Below are positions 1 to 8,128 of a stretch of 64,000 bases of DNA, in pieces. How positions within the stretch are numbered: the stretch's first letter is position 1; the number at the start of each line of letters is the position of its first letter. The notes under the pieces are model-generated. The model had not been told where the DNA came from and did no database searches. It saw only the letters and a program-made list of their open reading frames with translations. Origin of the DNA: Ancylobacter oerskovii. Lineage in GTDB: Bacteria; Pseudomonadota; Alphaproteobacteria; Rhizobiales; Xanthobacteraceae. Both the position numbers and the translations under genes were made by a program. The stretch is from assembly GCF_018390555.1 (NCBI RefSeq), contig NZ_JAHBGB010000002.1, positions 434,001-498,000 on the forward strand, in the 5' to 3' direction.

Positions 1-1
1 C

Positions 2-1009
2 GTCGTCGCCGCCTTCACGCCGTGGAACTTCCCGATCAACCAGGCGGTCCGCAAGGCCTCCGCCGCGCTGGCGGCCGGCTGCTCGATCATCCTCAAGGGA
101 CCGGAGGACACCCCCGCCTCCTGCGCCGCGCTGTTCAAGGCCTATCAGGATGCCGGCGTGCCGGCCGGCGTGGTCAACCTGGTGTTCGGCGTGCCGTCGG
201 AGATCTCGCAGTACCTGATCCCGCATCCGATCGTGAAGAAGATCACCTTCACCGGCTCCACCGTGGTCGGCAAGCAGCTCGCCGCGCTCGCCGGCGCACA
301 TATGAAGCGCGTCACCATGGAGCTCGGCGGCCACGCCCCGGCGGTGGTGTTCGAGGATGCCGATCTCGACCATGCGGTGAAGCTCTTGTCCGGCGCCAAG
401 TTCCGCAATGCCGGCCAGGTCTGCGTCTCGCCCACCCGCTTCCTGGTGCACGAGAACCTCTATGACAAGTTCGTCGACGGCTTCACCGAGGCGGTGAAGG
501 GCATGAAGGTCGGCAACGGCCTGGAAGACGGCGTGCGCATGGGCCCGCTGGTCAATTCCCGCCGCATCGACGCCATGGAGGCGCTCACCGCCGACGCGGT
601 GCAGAAGGGCGCCACGCTGCGCACCGGCGGCTCGCGCATCGGCAACAAGGGCTACTTCTTCGAGCCGACCGTGCTCACCGATCTTCCCCCGGATGCGCGC
701 ATCCTCAACGAGGAGCCGTTCGGCCCGCTGGTGCCGATCCAGCCCTTCACCTCCACCGAGGCGGTCATCGCCGAGGCGAACCGGCTGCCCTACGGCCTCG
801 CCGCCTATGCCTACACGACCTCTTCCGCCACCGCGGAAGATTTCTCCCGGCGGGTCGAGAGCGGCATGATCTCGATCAACCATCACGGCCTCGCCCTCCC
901 CGAGGTGCCGTTCGGCGGCATCAAGGATTCCGGCTATGGCTCAGAAGGCGGCACCGAGGCGATGGAAGCCTATGTGAACACCAAGTTCGTCACCCGTTTC
1001 GCAGTGTGA
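2..1009 (+). CDS. NAD(P)-dependent aldehyde dehydrogenase, succinate-semialdehyde dehydrogenase-like (5' end outside window)
   Basis: The reading frame is open from the left edge and encodes the last 335 residues of an aldehyde dehydrogenase. It starts inside the cofactor-binding region (FTPWNFP), continues through the GSTVVGK nucleotide motif and the general-base glutamate in MELGGHAP, and has the catalytic cysteine in NAGQVCVSP. The EEPFGP and [11 protein letters not shown] motifs near the C-terminus are typical of the superfamily. The closest subgroup by eye is the succinate-semialdehyde / 2-oxoglutarate-semialdehyde dehydrogenases, but the substrate cannot be fixed from this fragment. The protein is expected to be cytosolic. 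The next gene starts about 100 bases downstream on the same strand. Confidence 0.9.
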   Translation, partial: VVAAFTPWNFPINQAVRKASAALAAGCSIILKGPEDTPASCAALFKAYQDAGVPAGVVNLVFGVPSEISQYLIPHPIVKKITFTGSTVVGKQLAALAGAHMKRVTMELGGHAPAVVFEDADLDHAVKLLSGAKFRNAGQVCVSPTRFLVHENLYDKFVDGFTEAVKGMKVGNGLEDGVRMGPLVNSRRIDAMEALTADAVQKGATLRTGGSRIGNKGYFFEPTVLTDLPPDARILNEEPFGPLVPIQPFTSTEAVIAEANRLPYGLAAYAYTTSSATAEDFSRRVESGMISINHHGLALPEVPFGGIKDSGYGSEGGTEAMEAYVNTKFVTRFAV

Positions 1010-1107
1010 CAAATCCGTCATGACGGCTCGGCGGCGGGCGCGGAATCACGTATCACCGCGTCCGCCGCTCCAACGGGACCGGCCCTCCTCCGCGAGCCCG
1101 TCGCCGC

Positions 1108-1944
1108 ATGGAACCCAGCGTCTTCATGGCGATCATCGCCGCCGCCGCGATGCATGCGGGCTGGAACGCCCTGCTGAAGATCCGTCTGGATCCCTTCGTC
1201 GCCATGGCGCTGATCACCGGCGCCTCCAGCGTCATCGTCCTGCCGGTCGCGCTGGCGCTGGGCCCGCCGCCCCCGCATGCCTGGGCATGGATCGCCGGTT
1301 CGATCGCCGTGCATCTCGTCTATTACCTGACGCTGACCGGCGCCTATCGCCGCGCCGACATGGGCTTCGTCTACCCGGTGGCGCGTGGCGGCTCGCCGCT
1401 CATCACCACCCTGTTCTCGCTGGTGCGGCTCGGCGAGCCGATCGACGCCCAGGGCGTGGCCGGCGTCGCCCTGCTCGCCACCGGGGTGTTCGCCATCGCC
1501 TGGCCGCGCGGCGGCCATCTCGACCGGCGGGCGCTCGTTCTTGCCGGGGCCTGCGCCCTGTCCATCGCCGTCTATTCGATCATCGACGGAACCGGCGCGC
1601 GCGCCACCGGCAATCCGCATCTCTACGCCGCCTGGCTGTTCCTGGCGGAAGGCCCCATCGTGCTCGCGGTGGCGCTGCTGCGCCACGGCTCCGGCGCCCT
1701 GCGGCCGATGCTCGGCTTCCTCGGCCCCGGCGCGGCCGGCGGGGCCATGTCGCTCACCGCCTACTGGATCACCATCTGGGCGATGACCAAGGCCCCGATC
1801 GGCCTCGTCTCGGCGGTGCGGGAATCCAGCGTGCTGTTCGCCGCGCTCATCGCCGTATTCCTGCTGAAGGAGCCGCCGCGCCCGAGCCGCCTTGCCGGGG
1901 CGGCGCTCATCGTCGCCGGCCTCGCGCTGATCAAGCTGCATTGA
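1108..1944 (+). CDS. EamA/DMT-family transporter
   Basis: The 278-residue product is almost entirely hydrophobic, with about ten predicted membrane helices arranged as two EamA repeats. This is the usual size and layout of drug/metabolite transporters (RhaT/YdcZ-like). The first helix begins directly after the initiator (VFMAIIAAAAMHAGWN), and the second repeat includes a helix with MTKAPIGLVSAVRESS, a common EamA element before helix nine. An inner-membrane exporter of a small metabolite is likely; the substrate is unknown. The ATG at 1108 has only a weak ribosome-binding site. The gene lies between an aldehyde dehydrogenase and a helicase, neither of which hints at a substrate. Confidence 0.85.
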   Translation: MEPSVFMAIIAAAAMHAGWNALLKIRLDPFVAMALITGASSVIVLPVALALGPPPPHAWAWIAGSIAVHLVYYLTLTGAYRRADMGFVYPVARGGSPLITTLFSLVRLGEPIDAQGVAGVALLATGVFAIAWPRGGHLDRRALVLAGACALSIAVYSIIDGTGARATGNPHLYAAWLFLAEGPIVLAVALLRHGSGALRPMLGFLGPGAAGGAMSLTAYWITIWAMTKAPIGLVSAVRESSVLFAALIAVFLLKEPPRPSRLAGAALIVAGLALIKLH

Positions 1945-1990
1945 GGCCCGCCGATTTGGGCTATCGCCGTGGCTGTGCTCAATTGGCCCG

Positions 1991-3331
1991 ATGAGCACGA
2001 CCGCCACCGAAACTGACGTGATTCGCCCCGCCGGCCATGAGGAGGCCTTCGCCCGACCGCTGGCGATGCTGCGCGAGCAGGCGCCGGTGACCATGGTGCT
2101 CGGCGGCGCCGGCACCGGCAAGACCACCTTCCTGCACATGCTGCGCAAGCATGGCGGCTCGCGGCAGGTCTTCCTCGCGCCCACCGGCGTGGCGGCGCTG
2201 CAGCTTGGCGGCCAGACCATCCATTCCTTCTTCGGCCTGCCGCCGCGCCTCGTCGATCCCGATCAGGTCCGCCCGCGCTCGCCCAAGCGCACCCTGATGA
2301 AGAAGCTCGACCGGCTGGTCATCGACGAGGTGTCGATGGTGCGCGCCGACGTGCTCGACGCGGTGGATCGCTGCCTGCGCATCGTCCGCGGCCGGCCGGA
2401 GCCCTTCGGCGGCGTGCAGATGGTGCTGGTCGGCGATTTCCTGCAATTGCCGCCGGTGGTGCCGATGGCCGAGCGCGAGATCCTCGAGCATTTCGGCTAT
2501 GAGGGGCCCTTCGCCTTCGATGCCCGCGTGCTGCGCGAGACGCCCGTCGCCCGCCTGCCCTTCACCAAGGTCTGGCGCCAGTCCGACATCCATTTCGTCG
2601 AGCATCTCGCCGCGCTCCGCTCCGGGCGCTTCGTCGCCGATGCGGTGGCGGCGATCAACGAGGCCTGTTTCCGTCCGCATCGCGACGGACGCATCCCGGT
2701 GGTGCTCGCCCCCACCAATGCCCGCGTCGATGCCTATAACCGCCGCGGCCTCGAGGGCCTCGCCGATGGCGGGCGCGTCTATGAGGGCGCGAGCCAGGGC
2801 GAGTTCGACCTCGCCAATGACCGCCTCCCGGTGCCGGAGGCGCTGCTGCTGAAGGTCGGCGCCCGCGTCATGACGGTGCGCAACGACCCGGAGCGGCAAT
2901 GGGTCAACGGCTCGGTCGGCACGGTGATCGGCCTCGCCCCCGACCGCGCCTTTGTGCGGCTCGACGCCGGCGGCGTGGCGGAAATCGAGCGCGTGAGCTG
3001 GGAGCGCATCCGCTACGACTGGGACGAGACGACCGGCAAGGTCGAGGCCAAGGTGGTCGGCACCTATACCCAGCTGCCGCTGGTGCCCGCCTGGGCCGTC
3101 ACCGTGCACAAGGCGCAGGGGCTGACGCTGGAAGACGTGCGGATCGACTTCGATTCCGGTGCCTTCGCGGCGGGGCAGGCCTATGTCGCCCTCTCCCGCG
3201 CCCGCTCGCTGGAGGGGCTTTCGCTGGTCCGGCCGCTGCGGGCCAGCGACATTCGCATCGACCGGCGGGTGGCGGCCTTCGCCTCCGCCTTCGAGGCGGA
3301 AGCCGAACTTTTCCCGTTACGGCAGCAATAA
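1991..3331 (+). CDS. Pif1-like superfamily 1B DNA helicase / AAA ATPase
   Basis: The 446-residue protein carries the ordered motifs of SF1B helicases: Walker A GGAGTGKTT (residues 38-46), the Ia segment APTGVAAL, TIHSFFG, the Walker B element IDEVSM (about 111-116), the motif III segment VGDFLQLPP (about 147-155), and near the C-terminus AVTVHKAQGLTL and AYVALSRARS (motifs V-VI). This is the pattern of Pif1/RecD2-like 5'-3' helicases, which act on forks, R-loops or G-quadruplexes. No accessory nuclease or zinc domain is visible. The start codon ATG 1991 has a poor Shine-Dalgarno sequence. It appears to be a single-gene unit, followed by an AT-rich gap. Confidence 0.88.
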   Translation: MSTTATETDVIRPAGHEEAFARPLAMLREQAPVTMVLGGAGTGKTTFLHMLRKHGGSRQVFLAPTGVAALQLGGQTIHSFFGLPPRLVDPDQVRPRSPKRTLMKKLDRLVIDEVSMVRADVLDAVDRCLRIVRGRPEPFGGVQMVLVGDFLQLPPVVPMAEREILEHFGYEGPFAFDARVLRETPVARLPFTKVWRQSDIHFVEHLAALRSGRFVADAVAAINEACFRPHRDGRIPVVLAPTNARVDAYNRRGLEGLADGGRVYEGASQGEFDLANDRLPVPEALLLKVGARVMTVRNDPERQWVNGSVGTVIGLAPDRAFVRLDAGGVAEIERVSWERIRYDWDETTGKVEAKVVGTYTQLPLVPAWAVTVHKAQGLTLEDVRIDFDSGAFAAGQAYVALSRARSLEGLSLVRPLRASDIRIDRRVAAFASAFEAEAELFPLRQQ

Positions 3332-3398
3332 CACATATAAATTACGTTAAATAAGACGACATGCAAAAAATCTCGTGATTGATCCGATTTCCACTTTA

Positions 3399-3425
3399 CA
3401 TAGTCGATGGTGTCCATAGACTATG
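3399..3425. promoter_or_regulatory. 27-bp near-perfect dyad, candidate Rrf2-type operator
   Basis: Two 12-base arms, CATAGTCgATGG and CCATaGACTATG, are mirror images except for one position each and are separated by TGT. Each arm has 11 of 12 positions complementary. The dyad lies in the AT-rich gap upstream of a 48-codon ORF (start 3441) and about 270 bases before an Rrf2 regulator gene. A TATGAT hexamer (3422-3427) overlaps its right arm and could be a -10 element. Dimeric Rrf2 regulators such as IscR and NsrR bind dyads of about this length. That the neighbouring regulator binds here is inference. Confidence 0.6.
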
Positions 3426-3440
3426 ATGGAAGAGGATTTC

Positions 3441-3587
3441 ATGAGCCGCATCGTCCGCCATCGCCACACCCTGATGTTCGCACTCGCCTATGGCGCCATC
3501 GCCGCGGCGGTGCTGTTCGTGCATCCCGGCGCAAGCGAGGCGGAAGCCCCGGCGGCGGCCGTCACGGCTTCCGCGACGTCGCGCTGA
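3441..3587 (+). CDS. small single-pass membrane protein, 48 aa, unknown function
   Basis: An ATG at 3441 preceded by AGAGG (8-10 bases upstream) opens a 48-codon frame. The product starts with a basic stretch (MSRIVRHRH), has a hydrophobic helix from about residue 11 to 28 (LMFALAYGAIAAAVLFVH), and ends in an Ala/Glu/Thr-rich tail. It could be a small inner-membrane protein with the basic N-terminus inside, or an uncleaved signal-like peptide. I do not recognise a family. Its position just after the strong dyad at 3399-3425 and before the Rrf2 gene suggests it is controlled by that site and may be co-transcribed with rrf2-mgsA. Confidence 0.55.
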   Translation: MSRIVRHRHTLMFALAYGAIAAAVLFVHPGASEAEAPAAAVTASATSR

Positions 3588-3691
3588 GCCTCCCCGCCTC
3601 TTGCATCCCCTTTAAAAAGCCGCTTGATCTATCATCTATGAAGAAAGGCCGGAGGCGGATTCGCCCCGGCGCAATGGGATTCATAGCGGCG

Positions 3692-4141
3692 ATGTTGACC
3701 AATAAGGGCAAGTACGGGCTTAAGGCGATGCTGTTCCTCGCCGGCTTGCCCCAGGGGCAGAGCGCCATGGGCGCCGAGATCGCCAGCGCCAACAACATTC
3801 CGAAGAAATTCCTCGACGCCATCCTTCTCGAACTGCGCAACGCCGGCATGCTGCGTTCCAAGAAGGGGCCGGGCGGTGGCTACGCGCTGTCGCGGCTGCC
3901 GAAGGAAATCCGCGTCGGCCACATCATCCGTACGCTGGACGGGCCGCTGGCGCCGATCAACTGCGCCTCCAAGAGCGCCTATGTGCCTTGCCAGGATTGC
4001 CAGGATCTCAAGATCTGCGCGGTTCAGGTCACCATGAGCAAGGTGCGCGACGCGATGAGCGACATTCTCGACCGCATGACGCTGGAAGAGATGATGGCCT
4101 TCGCCCGCAATGCCGACGCCGACCTCATGTACCACATATGA
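3692..4141 (+). CDS. Rrf2-family transcriptional regulator
   Basis: The 149-residue product has the Rrf2 winged-helix N-terminus ([13 protein letters not shown]), the wing motif [12 protein letters not shown] (about 58-68), and a cysteine cluster Cys91, Cys100, Cys103 and Cys109 (spacing x8, x2, x5). Rrf2 proteins with such cysteines usually bind an Fe-S cluster and sense iron, NO or redox state. The start at 3692 was chosen because family members begin this way; in-frame ATGs at 3638 and 3674 would add 18 or 6 residues. The stop overlaps the methylglyoxal synthase start (ATGA at 4138). The strong dyad at 3399-3425 is a plausible autoregulatory target. The signal it senses is unknown. Confidence 0.88.
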   Translation: MLTNKGKYGLKAMLFLAGLPQGQSAMGAEIASANNIPKKFLDAILLELRNAGMLRSKKGPGGGYALSRLPKEIRVGHIIRTLDGPLAPINCASKSAYVPCQDCQDLKICAVQVTMSKVRDAMSDILDRMTLEEMMAFARNADADLMYHI

Positions 4142-4548
4142 GCGTACCGCCCGCTTCCGATGCGGCCGCCGGGCTGCTCGGCCTCGTCGCCCATGACAGC
4201 AAGAAGCACGACATGGTCGCCTGGGCGGTGGAGCACCGCGCGACACTGGCGCGTTTCGACATCGTCGCCACCGGCACCACCGGCGGGCGCATTCTCGATG
4301 CCTGCCCGGAATTGCGGTTGACCCGGCTGAAGAGCGGCCCGCTCGGCGGCGACCAGCAGATCGGCGCGCTGATCGCCGAGGGACGGGTGCGGGCGCTGGT
4401 CTTTCTCGTCGATCCGCTCACCGCCCAGCCGCACGATGTCGACGTGAAGGCGCTGATGCGCGTCGCCCTCGTCTACGACATCCCGATCGCGCTCAACCTC
4501 TCCACCGCGGAAATGCTGATCGCGGCGCTGGAAGCCGAGGCGGGCTGA
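4138..4548 (+). CDS. mgsA: methylglyoxal synthase
   Basis: The 136-residue protein converts dihydroxyacetone phosphate to methylglyoxal and phosphate. Catalytic and phosphate-binding elements are present: VAHD (His19, Asp20), TGTTGG (about 45-50), SGPLGGDQQ with Asp72, and [12 protein letters not shown] with Asp92, His99 and Asp102. These match the E. coli enzyme with an offset of one. It is shorter than the E. coli enzyme (about 152 residues) because the C-terminal tail is reduced. The start codon overlaps the stop of the Rrf2 gene by four bases (ATGA), so translation is probably coupled. This would place the toxic bypass under the regulator's control. A pairing with Rrf2 is not one I know. 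Confidence 0.93.
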   Translation: MSVPPASDAAAGLLGLVAHDSKKHDMVAWAVEHRATLARFDIVATGTTGGRILDACPELRLTRLKSGPLGGDQQIGALIAEGRVRALVFLVDPLTAQPHDVDVKALMRVALVYDIPIALNLSTAEMLIAALEAEAG

Positions 4549-4588
4549 GAGACACTTCTTTCCCGAGTTAATCGCAGGAGCAGGCCAG

Positions 4589-4615
4589 TTCCCTCTCCCC
4601 GACGGGGAGAGGGAA
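4589..4615. repeat. REP-like palindrome, copy 1 (perfect 12-bp arms)
   Basis: Arms of 12 bases built on CCCTCTCCCC / GGGGAGAGGG flank GAC. A second copy lies about 110 bases downstream with GTC in the loop. This type of short GC-rich intergenic palindrome is common in alphaproteobacterial genomes. Here it sits between the convergent ends of mgsA and gcdH, so the folded RNA could also terminate or stabilise both transcripts. Confidence 0.7.
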
Positions 4616-4697
4616 AGAAAGAGGGGTCGTTCTTGCCGACGAGGTGGGGCGGACATCTTTCCCGACGAGACAAGACGAGGCTGGGGCTGTCCTTTTT

Positions 4698-4720
4698 CCC
4701 TCTCCCCGTCGGGGAGAGGG
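4698..4720. repeat. REP-like palindrome, copy 2 (perfect 10-bp arms)
   Basis: The core CCCTCTCCCC-GTC-GGGGAGAGGG repeats the copy at 4589-4615. A degenerate third relative (CCCCCACCGGGGAGAGG) follows at about 4754-4770. Three related units within 180 bases make this a small intergenic repeat cluster between convergent genes. Confidence 0.7.
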
Positions 4721-4821
4721 GTAGGGTGAGGGGCCTTCTTCGTTTCCCCCATGCCCCCACCGGGGAGAGGAAAAGAAGGGCACGCCCTGCCCCAATAGCC
4801 GGCTCAAGAACGGGCAATATC

Positions 4822-6027
4822 TCAGAAGAACGCCTGAATCCCGGTGATCGCCCGGCCGAGGATCAGCGCGTGGATGTCGTGCGTGCCCTCATAGGTGTTC
4901 ACCGTCTCCAGGTTCACCATGTGGCGCATCACCGGATATTCCGACGAGATGCCGTTGCCGCCATGCATGTCGCGGGCGACGCGGGCGATGTCGAGCGCCT
5001 TGCCGCAATTGTTGCGCTTCAGCACCGAGATCGCTTCCGGCGGCAGCCGGCCCTCGTCGAACAGCCGGCCGGCGCGAAGCGCCAGCTGCAGGCCGAGCGC
5101 GATCTCGGTCGCCATGTCCGCGAGCTTCTTCTGGATCAGCTGGTTGGCCGCCAGCGGCCGGTTGAACTGCACGCGATCGAGCGTGTAGACGCGCGCCGCG
5201 GCGTAGCAGGCTTCCGCCGCGCCCATGGTGCCCCAGCCGATGCCGTAGCGGGCGCGGTTGAGGCAGCCGAACGGCCCCTTCAACCCGGCGACGTTCGGCA
5301 GCAGCGCCTCCTCCGGCACCTCGACGTCGTCCATCACGATCTCGCCGGTGACGGAGGCGCGCAGCGAGAGCTTGCCCTCGATTTTCGGCAGCGACAGCCC
5401 CTTGGTGCCGCGCTCCAGCACGAAGCCGCGAATGGCGTTGTCATGCGCCGCCGACTTCGCCCACACCACCGCGATGTCGGCGATCGGGGAGTTGGTGATC
5501 CACATCTTGGCGCCCTTGAGCCGGTAGCCGCCGTCGATCTTCTCGGCGCGGGTGCGCATGCCCGCCGGGTCGGAGCCGGCGTCGGGCTCGGTCAGGCCGA
5601 AGCAGCCGACGATCTCGCCGGTGGCGAGCCTGGGCAGGTATTTGCGCTTCTGCTCCTCGCTGCCATAGGCGTGGATCGGGTGCATTACCAGCGAGGACTG
5701 CACGCTCATCGCCGAGCGATAGCCGGAATCGACCCGCTCGACTTCCCGCGCCACCAGCCCATAGGCGACATAGCCGAGACCGGCGCCGCCATATTCCTCG
5801 GGAATCGTCGGCCCGAGCAGACCGAGCGCGCCCATCTCGCTCATGATCTCGCGGTCGAAGCGCTCCTCTCGATAGGCGGAGGCTACCCGCGGCATCAGAT
5901 TTTCCTGGGCATAATCGCGCGCCGTGTCGCGCACCATGCGCTCGTCCTCGGTGAGCTGGCCGTCGAGGTCGAACGGATCCTCCCAATCGAAGATCGCCTT
6001 GGGGGCGGCATGCGGCGCGGCGTTCAT
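4822..6027 (-). CDS. gcdH: glutaryl-CoA dehydrogenase (acyl-CoA dehydrogenase family)
   Basis: This 401-residue FAD enzyme oxidises and decarboxylates glutaryl-CoA to crotonyl-CoA in lysine, tryptophan and glutarate breakdown. The acyl-CoA dehydrogenase signatures are complete: [13 protein letters not shown] in the middle domain, [11 protein letters not shown], and the C-terminal [16 protein letters not shown] carrying the catalytic base (Glu380). The N-terminal [17 protein letters not shown] and the [16 protein letters not shown] segment are characteristic of GcdH rather than short-chain dehydrogenases. Length fits the family. It is transcribed away from the dpp operon across a 246-base divergent region that contains a perfect palindrome at 6121-6132. 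Confidence 0.93.
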   Translation of the reverse strand: MNAAPHAAPKAIFDWEDPFDLDGQLTEDERMVRDTARDYAQENLMPRVASAYREERFDREIMSEMGALGLLGPTIPEEYGGAGLGYVAYGLVAREVERVDSGYRSAMSVQSSLVMHPIHAYGSEEQKRKYLPRLATGEIVGCFGLTEPDAGSDPAGMRTRAEKIDGGYRLKGAKMWITNSPIADIAVVWAKSAAHDNAIRGFVLERGTKGLSLPKIEGKLSLRASVTGEIVMDDVEVPEEALLPNVAGLKGPFGCLNRARYGIGWGTMGAAEACYAAARVYTLDRVQFNRPLAANQLIQKKLADMATEIALGLQLALRAGRLFDEGRLPPEAISVLKRNNCGKALDIARVARDMHGGNGISSEYPVMRHMVNLETVNTYEGTHDIHALILGRAITGIQAFF

Positions 6028-6120
6028 TCGTCTCGTCTCCCTTATGCGTCCGCGCCTGTGGCCGGCGCGACCTCCCTCCTCTTACACCCGCGGCACGGCG
6101 GCGCCCAGCGTCGCCCGGAA

Positions 6121-6132
6121 ATGTCTAGACAT
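6121..6132. promoter_or_regulatory. 12-bp perfect palindrome in the gcdH/dppA divergent region
   Basis: ATGTCTAGACAT is self-complementary and lies 94 bases upstream of the gcdH start and about 140 bases upstream of dppA. Short palindromes of this kind are typical operators of dimeric regulators, but no regulator gene adjoins it. It could be a chance occurrence around the TCTAGA core. No clear -35/-10 pair was identified nearby. Confidence 0.3.
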
Positions 6133-6273
6133 ACGACTTTGGTAGGACCCCGCAGCCTTATTGCGCAAGTGATCAAGGCGTGTTTGATTTCGCGCTATGG
6201 GTGCGACGAACCGTCAATAATCCAGCCCGCGTGCACGGGCTACCGCCGCACATCCAAATAAGGGGAACCCATT

Positions 6274-7872
6274 ATGTCGGTATTCAATGCCAAACTGGCC
6301 GCCACCGCGGCCGTACTGGTGGCGCTGTCCGCGCCTGCCTACGCCGCCAAGACGCTCGTCTACTGCTCGGAAGGCAGCCCCGAGAACTTCACCCCGGCGC
6401 TCAACACCACCGGCACCAGCTTCGACGCCGCCCGCCCGGTCTACAACCAGCTGGTCGAGTTCGAGCGCGGCACCACCAAGGTGGTGCCCGGCCTCGCCGA
6501 GAGCTGGACGGTGTCGGACGACGGCAAGGAAATCACCTTCAAGCTGCGCAAGGGCGTGAAGTGGCACGCCGGCGTCAACGGCTTCACGCCGACCCGCGAC
6601 TTCAATGCCGACGACGTGCTGTTCTCCTTCGACCGCCAGTGGAAGGCCGACAACCCCTACCACAAGGTCACCGGCGGCGCGTATGACTACTTCAACGACA
6701 TGAGCATGCCCGACCTGCTCAAGTCGATCGACAAGGTGGACGACTACACGGTGAAGTTCACGCTCACCGAGCCGAACTCGCCGATGCTGGCCAACCTCGC
6801 CATGGACTTCGGCACCATCATGTCGAAGGAATATGCCGACTTCCTGCTCAAGAAGGGCACCCCCGAGCAGTTCGACCAGATCCCGGTCGGCACCGGCCCG
6901 TTCACCTTCGTGAACTACCAGAAGGACGCGGTGATCCGCTACAAGGCCAACCCGACCTATTTCGAGGGCAAGCCGGCGCTGGACAACCTCGTCTTCGCCA
7001 TCACCCCGGATCCGACCGCCCGCTACGCCAAGGTGAAGAAGGGCGAGTGCCATGTGATGATCGCGCCGAACCCGGCCGACATCGCGGCGATGAAGACCGA
7101 TCCGGCGCTGAACCTGCTGTCGCAGCCGGGCCTCAACATCGCCTATCTGTCCTTCAACACCCAGAAGCCGCCCTTCGACAAGAAGGAGGTCCGCCAGGCC
7201 TTCAACATGGCGATCGACAAGGCGGCGATCATCAAGGACGTCTATCAGGGCGCCGGCCAGGCGGCCGTCAATCCGATCCCGCCGACCATCTGGTCCTACA
7301 ACACCGCGGTGAAGGACTATCCCTACGATCCCGAGAAGGCCAAGAAGATGCTGGCCGATGCGGGTGTCAAAACGCCGCTCGACATCGACCTGTGGTGGAT
7401 GCCGGTGCAGCGCCCCTACAACCCGAACGCCAAGCGCATCGCCGAGATGATGCAGTCGGACCTCGCCAAGCTCGGCATCAATGCCAAGCTGGTCTCCTAT
7501 GAGTGGGGCGAGTACCGCAAGCGCCTGCAGCAGGGCGAGCACATGACGGGCCAGCTCGGCTGGACCGGCGACAATGGCGACCCGGACAACTTCTTCTTCC
7601 TGCTCGGCTGCGCCGCGGCCCGTCCGGGCGGCCAGAACCTCGCCAAGTGGTGCAACAAGGACTTCGACGCGCTGATCAACAAGGCGAAGACCATCCCGGA
7701 CGTCGCCGAGCGCACCAAGCTCTACGAGCAGGCGCAGGTCATCGTGAAGGAAGACGCGCCGTGGTTCACCATCGCCCATTCGGTGGTCTATGAGCCGACC
7801 CGCAAGGAAGTCGTCGACTACAAGGTCAGCCCGTTCGGCCGCCACGAGTTCTACGGCGTCGACCTGAAGTGA
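6274..7872 (+). CDS. dppA: dipeptide ABC transporter, periplasmic substrate-binding protein
   Basis: The 532-residue product begins with a Sec signal peptide (hydrophobic core AATAAVLVALSAPAYA, cleavage near residue 24). It then follows the family-5 solute-binding pattern: LVYCSEGSPENF, VPGLAESW, ITFKLRKGVKWH and QAFNMAIDKAAI. Length and motifs agree with E. coli DppA, the periplasmic receptor for dipeptides that can also bind heme or 5-aminolevulinate. The start has a good ribosome-binding site (AAGGGGA, about 8 bases upstream). A hairpin at 7882-7913 follows the stop and precedes the permease genes. This layout is usual where the binding protein is made in excess. Confidence 0.93.
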   Translation: MSVFNAKLAATAAVLVALSAPAYAAKTLVYCSEGSPENFTPALNTTGTSFDAARPVYNQLVEFERGTTKVVPGLAESWTVSDDGKEITFKLRKGVKWHAGVNGFTPTRDFNADDVLFSFDRQWKADNPYHKVTGGAYDYFNDMSMPDLLKSIDKVDDYTVKFTLTEPNSPMLANLAMDFGTIMSKEYADFLLKKGTPEQFDQIPVGTGPFTFVNYQKDAVIRYKANPTYFEGKPALDNLVFAITPDPTARYAKVKKGECHVMIAPNPADIAAMKTDPALNLLSQPGLNIAYLSFNTQKPPFDKKEVRQAFNMAIDKAAIIKDVYQGAGQAAVNPIPPTIWSYNTAVKDYPYDPEKAKKMLADAGVKTPLDIDLWWMPVQRPYNPNAKRIAEMMQSDLAKLGINAKLVSYEWGEYRKRLQQGEHMTGQLGWTGDNGDPDNFFFLLGCAAARPGGQNLAKWCNKDFDALINKAKTIPDVAERTKLYEQAQVIVKEDAPWFTIAHSVVYEPTRKEVVDYKVSPFGRHEFYGVDLK

Positions 7873-7881
7873 CGTGATGCC

Positions 7882-7913
7882 GGTGCCGGCGGAAGGAGCG
7901 CTCCGCCGGCACC
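7882..7913 (+). terminator. intra-operon hairpin after dppA
   Basis: Twelve-base arms GGTGCCGGCGGA and TCCGCCGGCACC around an 8-base loop are perfectly complementary and begin 10 bases after the dppA stop. There is no T-run, so it is more likely to attenuate read-through or protect the dppA mRNA 3' end than to stop transcription fully. Confidence 0.6.
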
Positions 7914-8128
7914 GTGCCTTTTCGAAAACGCACGACCGCGCTGATGCGCTAGAGCATGCCGGCCTTCGTCCGGTCGGCCTCAGCCGTTCCGCATTCACCT
8001 GTGTCGCGCGCCGCGCATGAGCGCCCCGTCCGTGATGTGACGCCCCCGATCCGCCTCCTGCAGCGCCCCGAAGCTCCCCGAGGGAGCGGGACGCGCCGGA
8101 TATGGCGCATCGCAAGCCCGGGATATCG

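Noticed and set aside
1015-1026. Palindrome CCGTCATGACGG after the aldehyde dehydrogenase gene
   Set aside because: Twelve-base palindromes of this composition are expected by chance in such GC-rich DNA, and nothing else supports it as a terminator or operator.
3399-3425. Dyad as a Rho-independent terminator of the helicase gene
   Set aside because: It is 70 bases beyond the stop, has no T-run and is AT-containing, so an operator is more likely.
4589-4770. GC-rich repeats as a CRISPR array
   Set aside because: Only two to three palindromic units with irregular spacing and no cas genes.
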